This document shows positions 1 to 6,427 of a stretch of 12,731 bases of DNA, one piece after another. Made by a program: the position numbers and the translations under genes. Source of the stretch: an uncultured Clostridia bacterium (lineage in GTDB: Bacteria; Bacillota; Clostridia; Peptostreptococcales; Anaerovoracaceae); assembly GCA_934247125.1 (NCBI GenBank), contig CAKQIZ010000056.1, positions 1-12,731 on the forward strand, in the 5' to 3' direction. Under the pieces are notes generated by a model. That model was not told the origin of the DNA and made no database searches. It saw only the letters and a program-made list of their open reading frames with translations. Positions within the stretch are counted from its first letter, which is position 1. The number at the start of each line of letters is the position of its first letter.

Positions 1-2
1 TC

Positions 3-1280
3 CTAACTTATTTTTGATAATATTTCTTTTGGTTTCTTTACTAATATCATGGTGGAAGCGACGATCACTGACAAAATGATAATACTTATCAATATGAAAT
101 AACTTTGTATCAAATTTTCCAAACACAATATCCAATCGTTTTTACCAAGCAAACTATTGATAATGGCCGCTGAGCCATCAGAACTGATAAACCCGTCAAC
201 CATTTGACTTAATAATAAGTTGCCCAGGAGTAAAGATGATATTATGGATGGCAGAGATATAAATATCAATTCCAGAATAAATTGAGTTATGATCTTTATC
301 TTACTGATGCCAATTGATAATAATACTCCTATTTCATAAATTCTCTCCCTTAACCACAGGATCAATATCAGTGAAAGAACGACTATTCCACTCAACATGA
401 CAGAACAAGTCATTATTCTTATAATATATTTTATACCCCTTACTGATTCTAATGTTTCTTCAAACGCAGTGGTCTCTTTTTCAATGGTATACTCCGACCA
501 ATCGATTTTAAGCCTTTTTATTTTATTCAATGCTGAATCTGTGGCTTCAGGACTGCTTGAAAACATCAGAATTTTATTGGCAACTTCAGAACCTCCTGTC
601 CTGCCCAATGCCTCTTGACTTGTCTCATAATCGACAAAGACCATGTTTTCACTGAAATCAGAAGATAATCCCGTATATTTTTCCTGCTTTTTCCCGGAGA
701 AGATCCCTACGATTTCAAATTTACATTCTTTTTTTTGCCCATTGTTGCCAATTTCAATCAATTCAAGACTGATTACATCATTTAACTTTAGATTATTTTT
801 TTTTGCAAAATCTTCATGTATCAGGATTTTTCTTCTGTCATTTTCTTCAATATTCCTGCCTTCTTTAATGGTAAAGACTCCACTGTTGAATAAAGTATTT
901 TTTTCAGTCTTATTTGCAGCCTCCAGAGAAAGAACATTTTTAAATTCATCTGGCAAATCATCTCTCTCTATTTTTTGTTCTCCATCGACCACTTTAGCTT
1001 TTATGGGTTTTGCCAATCCATTATACTGAAAAACTTTTTCTTCAACTTCTTTTATTTTTTCTATATCCTTAAACTGGTGAATATCGAAATGACCGCCGTC
1101 TTTTTTTGTTATCGATAACGAAGAATTAGAAATCTTATATAAAGACTCTTCCAGGCTGTTGCTTGATTTCATTATGCTTAAACACGAGTACAGGCAGGAA
1201 AGAAGTATCGTTAAGATAACAAATATGATAAAAGTTCTGTTTTTTTTCCTTGTAATATATGCTATGGCATTTTTTATCAC
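3..1280 (-). CDS. FtsX/MacB-type ABC transporter permease, Vex-like
   Basis: A 425-residue membrane protein that would form the permease half of an ABC exporter; the ATPase is not in the window and may lie beyond its left edge. One membrane segment lies near residues 16-36 (Phe/Ile/Leu-rich, after the basic stretch TRKKNR). A long hydrophilic extracellular domain follows (about 37-283), then three C-terminal segments (about 285-311, 322-358, 391-415). This 1+3 arrangement with a large extracytoplasmic domain is the FtsX/MacB fold. The N-terminus (AIAYITRKKNRT, then LSCLYSCLSIMKSSN) recalls Vex1/Vex3 permeases of Gram-positive bacteria, from memory and not from a search. The start is GTG at 1280 with AAAGGGA about 12 nt upstream; an in-frame TGA lies just before it, so no longer start is possible. 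The gene is AT-rich, unlike the genes to its right. The substrate is unknown. Confidence 0.85.
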   Translation of the reverse strand: MIKNAIAYITRKKNRTFIIFVILTILLSCLYSCLSIMKSSNSLEESLYKISNSSLSITKKDGGHFDIHQFKDIEKIKEVEEKVFQYNGLAKPIKAKVVDGEQKIERDDLPDEFKNVLSLEAANKTEKNTLFNSGVFTIKEGRNIEENDRRKILIHEDFAKKNNLKLNDVISLELIEIGNNGQKKECKFEIVGIFSGKKQEKYTGLSSDFSENMVFVDYETSQEALGRTGGSEVANKILMFSSSPEATDSALNKIKRLKIDWSEYTIEKETTAFEETLESVRGIKYIIRIMTCSVMLSGIVVLSLILILWLRERIYEIGVLLSIGISKIKIITQFILELIFISLPSIISSLLLGNLLLSQMVDGFISSDGSAAIINSLLGKNDWILCLENLIQSYFILISIIILSVIVASTMILVKKPKEILSKIS

Positions 1281-1355
1281 TTTTTTACCAAGTCCCTTTC
1301 TTCACAATTAATCTACTTATCCTTATCCAATCTATATCTGAATATTGAAATGGAG

Positions 1356-1382
1356 TTAAAAACCGAGTAATACTTTTTTCAT
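1356..1382 (-). CDS. Possible 8-codon leader peptide ORF
   Basis: An ATG at 1382 is preceded by a near-perfect ribosome binding site, AAAGGAGGGG at 1398-1389, with 8 nt between AGGAGG and ATG. The reading frame encodes MKKVLLGF and stops at 1356. The stop is 76 nt upstream of the permease GTG. This is the strongest RBS in the left part of the window and it serves no longer ORF. It may be a leader peptide controlling the permease, or the start of a gene since lost or frameshifted. No expression evidence is available from sequence. Confidence 0.3.
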   Translation of the reverse strand: MKKVLLGF

Positions 1383-1417
1383 AAAATTCCCCTCCTTTAT
1401 TTCTTATGCAGCAGTTT

Positions 1418-1423
1418 ATTATC
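1418..1423 (-). promoter_or_regulatory. Candidate -10 element upstream of the permease
   Basis: GATAAT on the minus strand, 25 nt downstream of the tandem repeat at 1449-1470. No good -35 hexamer sits 17 nt upstream, as expected of an activator-dependent promoter. With this -10 the tandem repeat would cover roughly -38 to -59. The assignment is weak because the region is AT-rich and other TATA-like strings are present. Confidence 0.3.
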
Positions 1424-1448
1424 GCTTCAAAAGATATATTACGGACCC

Positions 1449-1470
1449 TTTATGAAACGTTTATGAAACG
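1449..1470 (-). promoter_or_regulatory. Tandem 11-bp direct repeat, candidate response-regulator site
   Basis: Two perfect, adjacent copies of TTTATGAAACG on the plus strand (1449-1459 and 1460-1470), which read CGTTTCATAAA twice toward the permease. An 11-bp period places both half-sites on one face of the helix. That is how OmpR/PhoB-family response regulators usually bind. Vex-type transporters are commonly linked to two-component systems (VncRS in pneumococcus). The repeat is seen directly; the regulator type is inferred. Confidence 0.5.
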
Positions 1471-1504
1471 ACATTGTGAAGTTTTGAAAAGCCGGTAAAA
1501 TCTG

Positions 1505-1565
1505 AAAAAAAAAGGGGCTGTAGCATTAACGATTTATGATCGTTAATGCTGCACCACCCTTTTTT
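1505..1565. terminator. Strong bidirectional terminator-like hairpin
   Basis: Perfect 12-bp stem AGCATTAACGAT (1522-1533) / ATCGTTAATGCT (1539-1550) with a 5-nt loop. It is extended by imperfect pairing of A9GGGG (1505-1517) with CCC and six T (1557-1565). It has a T run on either strand, so it could terminate in both directions. No intact gene ends immediately at either side, which suggests it belongs to a lost gene or inserted element. Confidence 0.65.
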
Positions 1566-1725
1566 AAGTGTATTGAAAGATCGTGCCGATTTTTTTATCG
1601 AGGGCGGATCCAGGGAATTTCCTGCAGATGTCGTATCTTTCATGACAATGGGAAAGATGCGAAAATCCGTGGAGCTGAATCCAAGTATTTATGATCAGAG
1701 TCTGTTCCGGATGATATTTGTGTAA
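1546..1725 (+). pseudogene. Unrecognised coding fragment
   Basis: An open frame of 59 codons ending in TAA at 1723-1725. Its translation looks protein-like (KDRADFFIEGGSREFPADVV, then SFMTMGKMRKSVELNPSIYD, ending QSLFRMIFV), with balanced acidic, basic and hydrophobic residues, unlike a random AT-rich frame. The only ATG (1546) lies inside the right arm of the hairpin at 1505-1565 and has no RBS, so the true 5' end is probably missing. I do not recognise the family. It may be a remnant of a transposase, a phage gene or an old chromosomal gene. Confidence 0.35.
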
Positions 1726-1741
1726 TATTTTATCTATCGGA

Positions 1742-1949
1742 AAAATTATTGCACAACCTCGCTCAAATATGTGCAGAAATGATATCCTTCAAAAAAATAT
1801 TGCACATGGTTTTGTGTGAAATCGTCTAAAAAGTACTGAAATCGCATTAAAATGCGGTTTTTATGTAAAAATCATCCATATTCTTGTGTAATAGAAAAAA
1901 GAATTCACGGGAAAACACACAGACGAGAGGTCGGTTGTGCAATAATTTT
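1742..1949. repeat. ~208-bp segment bounded by 17-bp perfect inverted repeats
   Basis: AAAATTATTGCACAACC at 1742-1758 recurs exactly inverted at 1933-1949. A related ATATTGCACA lies inside at about 1797-1806. The size and terminal symmetry resemble a miniature inverted-repeat element or an eroded insertion sequence. I see no flanking target duplication, so paired regulator sites are the alternative. Between the repeats there is no convincing gene, only a short hairpin (1839-1862). Confidence 0.45.
1839..1862 (+). terminator. Weak terminator-like hairpin
   Basis: AAATCGCATT (1839-1848) pairs with AATGCGGTTT (1851-1860), with one G-T wobble and a tight loop, and runs into T residues to 1862. 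It lies inside the 17-bp inverted-repeat segment and has no clear gene upstream on the plus strand. Confidence 0.3.
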
Positions 1950-2093
1950 CAAAGGAGAGAAATCCTACACAACAGCTGCCTCCGACCCGGCCGGCAACGC
2001 CCGCCGGCACTCACTGCCTAAGATCTTTTCAGGGCTGCTTCGTCGCTGCATATTTTCCTGAGACATCCTCCGACATCATATCCGTCATATCCT
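1950..2093. other. GC-rich spacer downstream of the ABC-F gene
   Basis: Sequence composition changes here from AT-rich to the GC level of the rest of the window. The stretch holds a GCCGGC / GCCGGC hairpin (1990-1995 and 2003-2008) without a T run, so it is at best a poor terminator for the ABC-F operon. Short open frames on both strands lack good ribosome binding sites and recognisable similarity. Confidence 0.4.
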
Positions 2094-3860
2094 CTATTTC
2101 ACCTGACTCAGCTCTTCCAGCTGTCCGCAGAGCTTGTCCACGGCTGTCAGATCGTTATTTTTAAAAGCATCAGTGATAGCTGCTTCCAGCTCCTGCATTC
2201 TCCTGTCGGTCTCCAGGTATGCTGAATCGAAATACCTGTCATAGACCATTTTTCGGAACTTCCTGGCTCGCATCCGCCTTACAGTATTGTCCTCGACCAG
2301 CAGGATAAAGTCCGCGCATCCGGCCGCCAGATAGAAGTCATGCGTCACCATCAGCACAGCTCCCTTATAGTCTGCGATCGCCTTTTCCAGCGCGGTCTGA
2401 GCGTAAAGATCCAGATGGCTCGTCGGCTCATCCAGTATCAGCAGCTGCGCGTCTGAAGCCGCCAGCAGAGCGATCTGCAGCAGGTTCTTTTCGCCGCCGG
2501 AAAGCTGTCCCGCTTTCTGATCCATGCATTCCTCAGACAGACAGTATTTCGCAAGGCACCTTCGCACCTCGTCGCGCGTCACGAATCCTGCATCCTGCAT
2601 GATCTCATACACAGTCTTTTCCTCTTCCAGACTTTCTTCCTGCAGCTGGGAAAGACACGCATAACTGATATTTTCATCTATATGGATCGCCGGATCGTCA
2701 TTTCGCAGTATGTCGCGCACCAGCGTCGTCTTGCCTGTTCCGTTGGCGCCGATCAGCGCCGCCTTTTCACCCGGCATAAGCTGAAAATCGACGTGCTCCA
2801 GCAGATCCTCGTCAAAGTTCACCTGATAATCCGTGACGCTCAGCACCGGCTCTGAGCCTGCGTCCTCAGGTCTGACCTCAGGCAGCACGATCTCCGGTTC
2901 GCGGATCTCGATGAACGGCGCCTTTATCTGACGAGCCACGAGACGATCCAGCTGCGACTGCTTCGCATTGACCGACCGTCCGATGACCGGATTGACCTTT
3001 TCCGACGCACGCTTCCTCAGTATGTCGACCATCTCCTGTGTACGCGCGATCTCATCCTGCTCCTCGATATTCTGCAGCTTCAGCGCCAGCTTTTCCCTCA
3101 GGATCGAGCACCTGTACTCGGTATAGGTGCCGTCGAACTCCTGCAGATCGCCGTTTTCCAGATGAAGTATCTTGTTGAAGCAGTGATTCAGCAGGTATCT
3201 GTTGTGCGTGATCACCAGCATCGTCCCTTTGTAGCCGTTTATCAGCTGACACAGCCCGGCCAGGTTCCCGAAATCCAGGAATGCATCCGGCTCGTCGAGT
3301 ATCAGCAGATCAGGCGCCAGCAGCATTTCCCGCATTATCTGCAGCAGCTTGTACTCTCCACCGCTGATCTCGTGCAGCTTCGTATCCGCAAGCCCGCTCA
3401 TGCCGGCTGCCGCCAGCTTCTTCGATATATTGCTTTCATAATCGTCGCCGTCCATAGCCTCGTTCCTGTCGAGAAGCTGCTGATACGTTGCATACGAAGC
3501 CTCAAGATCCTCTGCCTGCGCCATCTCATCGCAGACCGCCGCGATCTGTTCCTGCAGCTCCGTGAACCGCTCGCTCAGATATTCGAACACCGTGCGGCTG
3601 CTCAGCTTGTCGCGGACGCTGAACTGGCTGGCATATCCGATGCGGCAGCTTTCATCTATGATGATCTTGCCGTCATACAGATACTCCTCCGGATCAGTCA
3701 GGATCTCCACCAGCGTGGATTTTCCCGTGCCGTTGCTCCCTATCAGCGCACAGTGCTGCCCCGTCTCCAGCGTGAACGAAACATCTTTATATAAATCTTT
3801 TGCGCGAAAGCCAAAAGAAAGGTTTTCCACCTGAATCAATTTTTCTCTTTCCTTTTCCAT
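2094..3860 (-). CDS. ABC-F family ATPase
   Basis: A soluble 588-residue protein with two ABC ATPase domains and no membrane segment, the layout of ABC-F proteins that act on the ribosome in translation or antibiotic protection. Domain 1: Walker A GSNGTGKS (41-48), signature ISGGE (165-169), Walker B LLILDE (185-190), H219. Domain 2: Walker A GANGTGKT (371-378), signature LSGGE (453-457), LLILDE (473-478), H507. Both catalytic glutamates are present. The first domain reads DEPDAFLD where most ABC-F proteins have DEPTNHLD; the second has DEPTSHLD. A charged linker lies at about 240-335 and a C-terminal helical extension at about 545-588. The start is ATG at 3860 with AAGGA 13 nt upstream, 3 nt after the U32 gene stop, so it is cotranscribed and probably translationally coupled. 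I cannot place it in a named subgroup (Uup, EttA, YdiF, Lsa); a resistance role is possible but not shown. Confidence 0.9.
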   Translation of the reverse strand: MEKEREKLIQVENLSFGFRAKDLYKDVSFTLETGQHCALIGSNGTGKSTLVEILTDPEEYLYDGKIIIDESCRIGYASQFSVRDKLSSRTVFEYLSERFTELQEQIAAVCDEMAQAEDLEASYATYQQLLDRNEAMDGDDYESNISKKLAAAGMSGLADTKLHEISGGEYKLLQIMREMLLAPDLLILDEPDAFLDFGNLAGLCQLINGYKGTMLVITHNRYLLNHCFNKILHLENGDLQEFDGTYTEYRCSILREKLALKLQNIEEQDEIARTQEMVDILRKRASEKVNPVIGRSVNAKQSQLDRLVARQIKAPFIEIREPEIVLPEVRPEDAGSEPVLSVTDYQVNFDEDLLEHVDFQLMPGEKAALIGANGTGKTTLVRDILRNDDPAIHIDENISYACLSQLQEESLEEEKTVYEIMQDAGFVTRDEVRRCLAKYCLSEECMDQKAGQLSGGEKNLLQIALLAASDAQLLILDEPTSHLDLYAQTALEKAIADYKGAVLMVTHDFYLAAGCADFILLVEDNTVRRMRARKFRKMVYDRYFDSAYLETDRRMQELEAAITDAFKNNDLTAVDKLCGQLEELSQVK

Positions 3861-3863
3861 AAC

Positions 3864-6107
3864 CTATAAAATTTCCTTGTTGAAATGTCCTCTCGTGTCT
3901 GTTTTCTGTCTGAACACCGATTTTTCCGGCGATCCGTCAAGCTTTTTCTGCGCCACACCGATGATACGCTTAACTTCGTCAGCAGACTCTATCGTAAAGC
4001 TCAGCCTGAACGCTTCCACGCCATTCACCGACCTCATCTCGTCCAGCAGATTCAGGATCTTGCCGTTCAGGATCGTCGCAGTGCAGTCGTCATGCGACAG
4101 CACCGGGAACTCCCCGTACTCGTCCTTCAACTCGTAGCTGTGCTTTTTGCAAAGGCCGCACTGCCCCATTTTCTTCAGCGGGCAGTATTTCGTGAACAGC
4201 AGCGGTGCGCGTCCGTACACGATCATCTCGAGTGCAGGATCCCCGCCGTTTGCATCTCTGTAAGCCTCCGCCAGATCACGTATCTGATTTTTGTTCAGCT
4301 CGTACGACAGCGTGATGCGCTTTGCACCGAGCTTGTGAAGCTGCCTGCAGCTTTCAGCATTGACGACATTGAGCGAATAGTCCGTCACAAACGGATTCGT
4401 GCTCCTGTAGCGATAGATCCCGCCATAGCCGCCGATCAGCAGCTCGCCGTCCTTTTCCTCATATGTGTTCTGATTCCTTCGTATAATATTGTCAAAATAC
4501 ACATCTTTTATGCCGCACGCCCTGCACGCTTCGTACTGTTCTCCGGTCGTGACAGTCGCTGTCAGATACGGCTCCTGCCGTGGGAATGTCAGGCTTTCTT
4601 CAGGCTCCGCGGTCTTCGTACGGTTCTTCCACTTTCCAAGCTTCGCCTCGCAGAGAGCCTGGACGATCTGCCGTCTGGCGCTGTTCAGCAGCTTTACCGG
4701 TATGAATGCGCCGTATCCCTCGAATTCCACGCTGCCGAGCTCGAATACAGTATCGTTCAGCTTCGAGAGCTGCTTCACCACCTGCTCCTTCGTCGTCGGA
4801 CTTTTCACCGCTTCACTGACGATCTCTTCACTCTCGTAAAGATACTGCAGTCCGAATGCATCGGCATCTATGACGAGTGCTGAGCCGGGATACGCGTAGA
4901 CTTTCATATCCAGCGGAAAACGCCTGAATTCTCCGTCCAGTGCGCTTTCCAGCTCCCTGTAGAACTGGTAGTCCTTCGTCTTGTAGACCACATCGCCCGG
5001 CCATAGCTTTTCCTTGATCCTGATATAGCATAACCTGTCCGCACGGTTTATCAGCCGTCCGTCTCTGTCGTACAGCTTCACGACCGACAGATTGACGTCT
5101 TCTCCGTCGTGATCGATCCTGATGATGTCGTTCTGATTCAGCATGCGGTCGAGCGCTATCTCGTACATGCCCCGGTGGGTTCCCGTGATCCTGCCGATCT
5201 CATAGCCGAAGTTGTTCGGTCTGCTGATATTGGTGATCTCGCCCGGATCTTCCCCAAACAGATAGCCCTTCGTGTACGTCCTGTTGAAAGTCTTGCGGAG
5301 ATCTTCTCTGTCCTCTGCGCTGATGTCGCCGTCAAGAGCTTTCCTGTAGCGCGCCACGACGTTCGCAACGTATGCCGGTTCTTTCATACGGCCTTCTATT
5401 TTCAGTGAATCGATCGCCTTCAGGTCGTCCGTATAGTCGATAGTATTCAGGTCTTTCGTCGATAAGATGTAATTCCTGCCGAGAGATGCTCCCGTCGTCC
5501 TGTCGATGATCTCGTACTGCTTGCGGCACGAGCCCACGCATCTTCCGCGGTTGCCGCTGCGGTATCCGATCAGTCCGGACATGAGGCAGTTTCCGGAGTA
5601 CGATACGCAAAGCGCGCCGTGCACGAAGATCTCAAGCGGTATCTTTGCTGCCTTTCTTATCGCTTTCGCCTTGTCGATATCGACTTCACGTGCCAGCACC
5701 ACCCTGTCGGCGCCCAGCTCTTTGAAAAGCAGCGTCCCCTCCAGATCGTCTATCCCCATCTGCGTCGAGCAGTGGACCTCCATGTCGGTAAAATGCTTCA
5801 CAGCATAATCAAACACGGCCAGATCCTGCACGATGATCCCGTCGACGCATATCTCATTGAGCTGCCTCAGCTGCTCCTGCATATCTCTGATCTCGTCTTC
5901 GAACACGATGGTATTCATCGTCACATATATTTTCACATCCCTCAGATGCGCATAGGCAACAGCTTCCTTCAGCGTGTCTGCCGCGAAGTTGTCCGAATAT
6001 GCGCGTGCGCCGAATTTCTGCAGTCCCAGATAGATCGCATCGCAGCCGTTAGCTATCGCGGCCTTCAGTGCTTCCATATTACCTGCCGGCGCCAGTAATT
6101 CCGTCAT
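3864..6107 (-). CDS. U32 family peptidase/RNA hydroxylase with DUF3656-like region
   Basis: A 747-residue cytosolic protein. It begins MTELLAPAGNMEALKAAI, the classic U32 N-terminus, and carries the U32 signature at about 159-177 (E159, HGALC, C174). Cysteines C167, C174, C190 and C194 could ligand an iron-sulfur cluster. A second Cys group lies at C642, C650, C653 and C675. The central part (about 380-500) fits the DUF3656 region seen in long U32 proteins. Relatives RlhA and TrhP hydroxylate 23S rRNA or tRNA uridine using prephenate; others are annotated as collagenases. The RNA modification role is inferred, and pairing with an ABC-F ATPase supports it. The frame extends upstream to a GTG at 6188, but ATG 6107 has a strong RBS (ACAGGAG, 6 nt spacing), matches the family N-terminus and leaves promoter and hairpin elements outside the gene, so I chose it. 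Confidence 0.88.
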   Translation of the reverse strand: MTELLAPAGNMEALKAAIANGCDAIYLGLQKFGARAYSDNFAADTLKEAVAYAHLRDVKIYVTMNTIVFEDEIRDMQEQLRQLNEICVDGIIVQDLAVFDYAVKHFTDMEVHCSTQMGIDDLEGTLLFKELGADRVVLAREVDIDKAKAIRKAAKIPLEIFVHGALCVSYSGNCLMSGLIGYRSGNRGRCVGSCRKQYEIIDRTTGASLGRNYILSTKDLNTIDYTDDLKAIDSLKIEGRMKEPAYVANVVARYRKALDGDISAEDREDLRKTFNRTYTKGYLFGEDPGEITNISRPNNFGYEIGRITGTHRGMYEIALDRMLNQNDIIRIDHDGEDVNLSVVKLYDRDGRLINRADRLCYIRIKEKLWPGDVVYKTKDYQFYRELESALDGEFRRFPLDMKVYAYPGSALVIDADAFGLQYLYESEEIVSEAVKSPTTKEQVVKQLSKLNDTVFELGSVEFEGYGAFIPVKLLNSARRQIVQALCEAKLGKWKNRTKTAEPEESLTFPRQEPYLTATVTTGEQYEACRACGIKDVYFDNIIRRNQNTYEEKDGELLIGGYGGIYRYRSTNPFVTDYSLNVVNAESCRQLHKLGAKRITLSYELNKNQIRDLAEAYRDANGGDPALEMIVYGRAPLLFTKYCPLKKMGQCGLCKKHSYELKDEYGEFPVLSHDDCTATILNGKILNLLDEMRSVNGVEAFRLSFTIESADEVKRIIGVAQKKLDGSPEKSVFRQKTDTRGHFNKEIL

Positions 6108-6144
6108 CTGTTTCTCCTGTCTCATGATCGTTTCATTTATCTCT

Positions 6145-6165
6145 TTATCTGCAAAATGCAGATAA
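6145..6165 (-). promoter_or_regulatory. Perfect 9-bp inverted repeat in the U32 leader
   Basis: TTATCTGCA (6145-6153) and TGCAGATAA (6157-6165) form a perfect inverted repeat with a 3-nt centre. It sits about 7-27 nt downstream of the transcription start predicted from the promoter at 6179-6207. It could be a repressor operator or a small 5' UTR hairpin. Confidence 0.5.
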
Positions 6166-6178
6166 TCATACAGAATAT

Positions 6179-6207
6179 AATTTACCACATATGCGGCAGG
6201 ATTTCAA
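6179..6207 (-). promoter_or_regulatory. Candidate sigma-A promoter for the U32/ABC-F operon
   Basis: On the minus strand TTGAAA (6207-6202), a 17-nt spacer and TAAATT (6184-6179). The predicted start near 6172 gives a leader of about 65 nt before ATG 6107. Confidence 0.5.
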
Positions 6208-6210
6208 TTC

Positions 6211-6239
6211 TGCGCTGCCGGTTGCATATGCGCTGCCGG
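6211..6239. repeat. Two 11-bp direct repeats between divergent promoters
   Basis: TGCGCTGCCGG occurs at 6211-6221 and again at 6229-6239, 18 bp apart start to start. Both lie between the divergent U32 and MATE promoters, ending 5 bp before the TTGACA at 6244. They may be a shared operator. Confidence 0.4.
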
Positions 6240-6243
6240 CATC

Positions 6244-6272
6244 TTGACAGCCTGAAACTTTGCTGATAGAAT
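6244..6272 (+). promoter_or_regulatory. Sigma-A promoter of the MATE gene
   Basis: TTGACA (6244-6249), exactly 17 nt, TAGAAT (6267-6272). This is the best consensus promoter in the window. The expected start is near 6279, leaving a long leader of about 150 nt before ATG 6428. Confidence 0.8.
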
Positions 6273-6278
6273 CTAGCT

Positions 6279-6407
6279 ACAAAACCGCTCTGCAGAGCGG
6301 CGTGGATTTTTCTGAAGGCAGCGTGCTGTCTTTACTTTTCGCCACACGAAGACATTGAAACTATCGATGTACTCGTGTGTTTTCTGTTTTTTTGGCAGTA
6401 TACACAC
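6279..6407 (+). ncRNA. Structured leader RNA of the MATE gene, candidate attenuator or riboswitch
   Basis: Three hairpins lie between the promoter and the gene. The first is a perfect 16-bp palindrome, CCGCTCTGCAGAGCGG (6285-6300). The second is AGGCAG / CTGTCT around a CGTG loop (about 6315-6330). The third is the terminator-like hairpin at 6343-6393. A fourth possible pairing, GTGTGTTTTCTG (6375-6386) with CAGTATACACAC (6396-6407), is 12 bp with two T-T mismatches. It uses the right arm of the third hairpin, so the two are mutually exclusive. That is the logic of a transcription attenuator. I do not recognise a known riboswitch class. A small RNA ending at the terminator is the alternative reading. 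Confidence 0.5.
6343..6393 (+). terminator. Intrinsic terminator-like hairpin in the MATE leader
   Basis: CACACGA (6343-6349) pairs perfectly with TCGTGTG (6373-6379), with a further inner ACAT/ATGT pairing. A T-rich tract with seven consecutive T follows (6380-6393). It lies 35 nt upstream of the MATE start codon, so read-through would be required for expression. Confidence 0.6.
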
Positions 6408-6427
6408 GGTAACAGAAAGGACTTTAA

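Noticed and set aside
1461..1643. Minus-strand 60-codon open frame
   Set aside because: It reads through the terminator hairpin and antisense to the better-looking plus-strand fragment; no RBS.
1984..2010. GCCGGC hairpin as terminator of the ABC-F operon
   Set aside because: It has only a 6-bp stem built from a self-complementary hexamer and no T run on the minus strand, so it is not convincing.
1852..2061. Plus-strand 69-codon open frame across the composition boundary
   Set aside because: It has no RBS, spans the inverted-repeat end and the GC-rich spacer, and its translation is not protein-like.
3885..4883. Plus-strand open frame of 332 codons antisense to the U32 gene
   Set aside because: It lies wholly inside the well-supported U32 gene, has no RBS of note, and its Leu/Arg/His-rich translation is typical of an antisense shadow frame.
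6108..6188. 27-codon N-terminal extension of the U32 protein from a GTG at 6188
   Set aside because: It lacks an RBS, is not seen in family N-termini, and contains a perfect inverted repeat and the region just downstream of a predicted promoter. ATG 6107 has a strong RBS.
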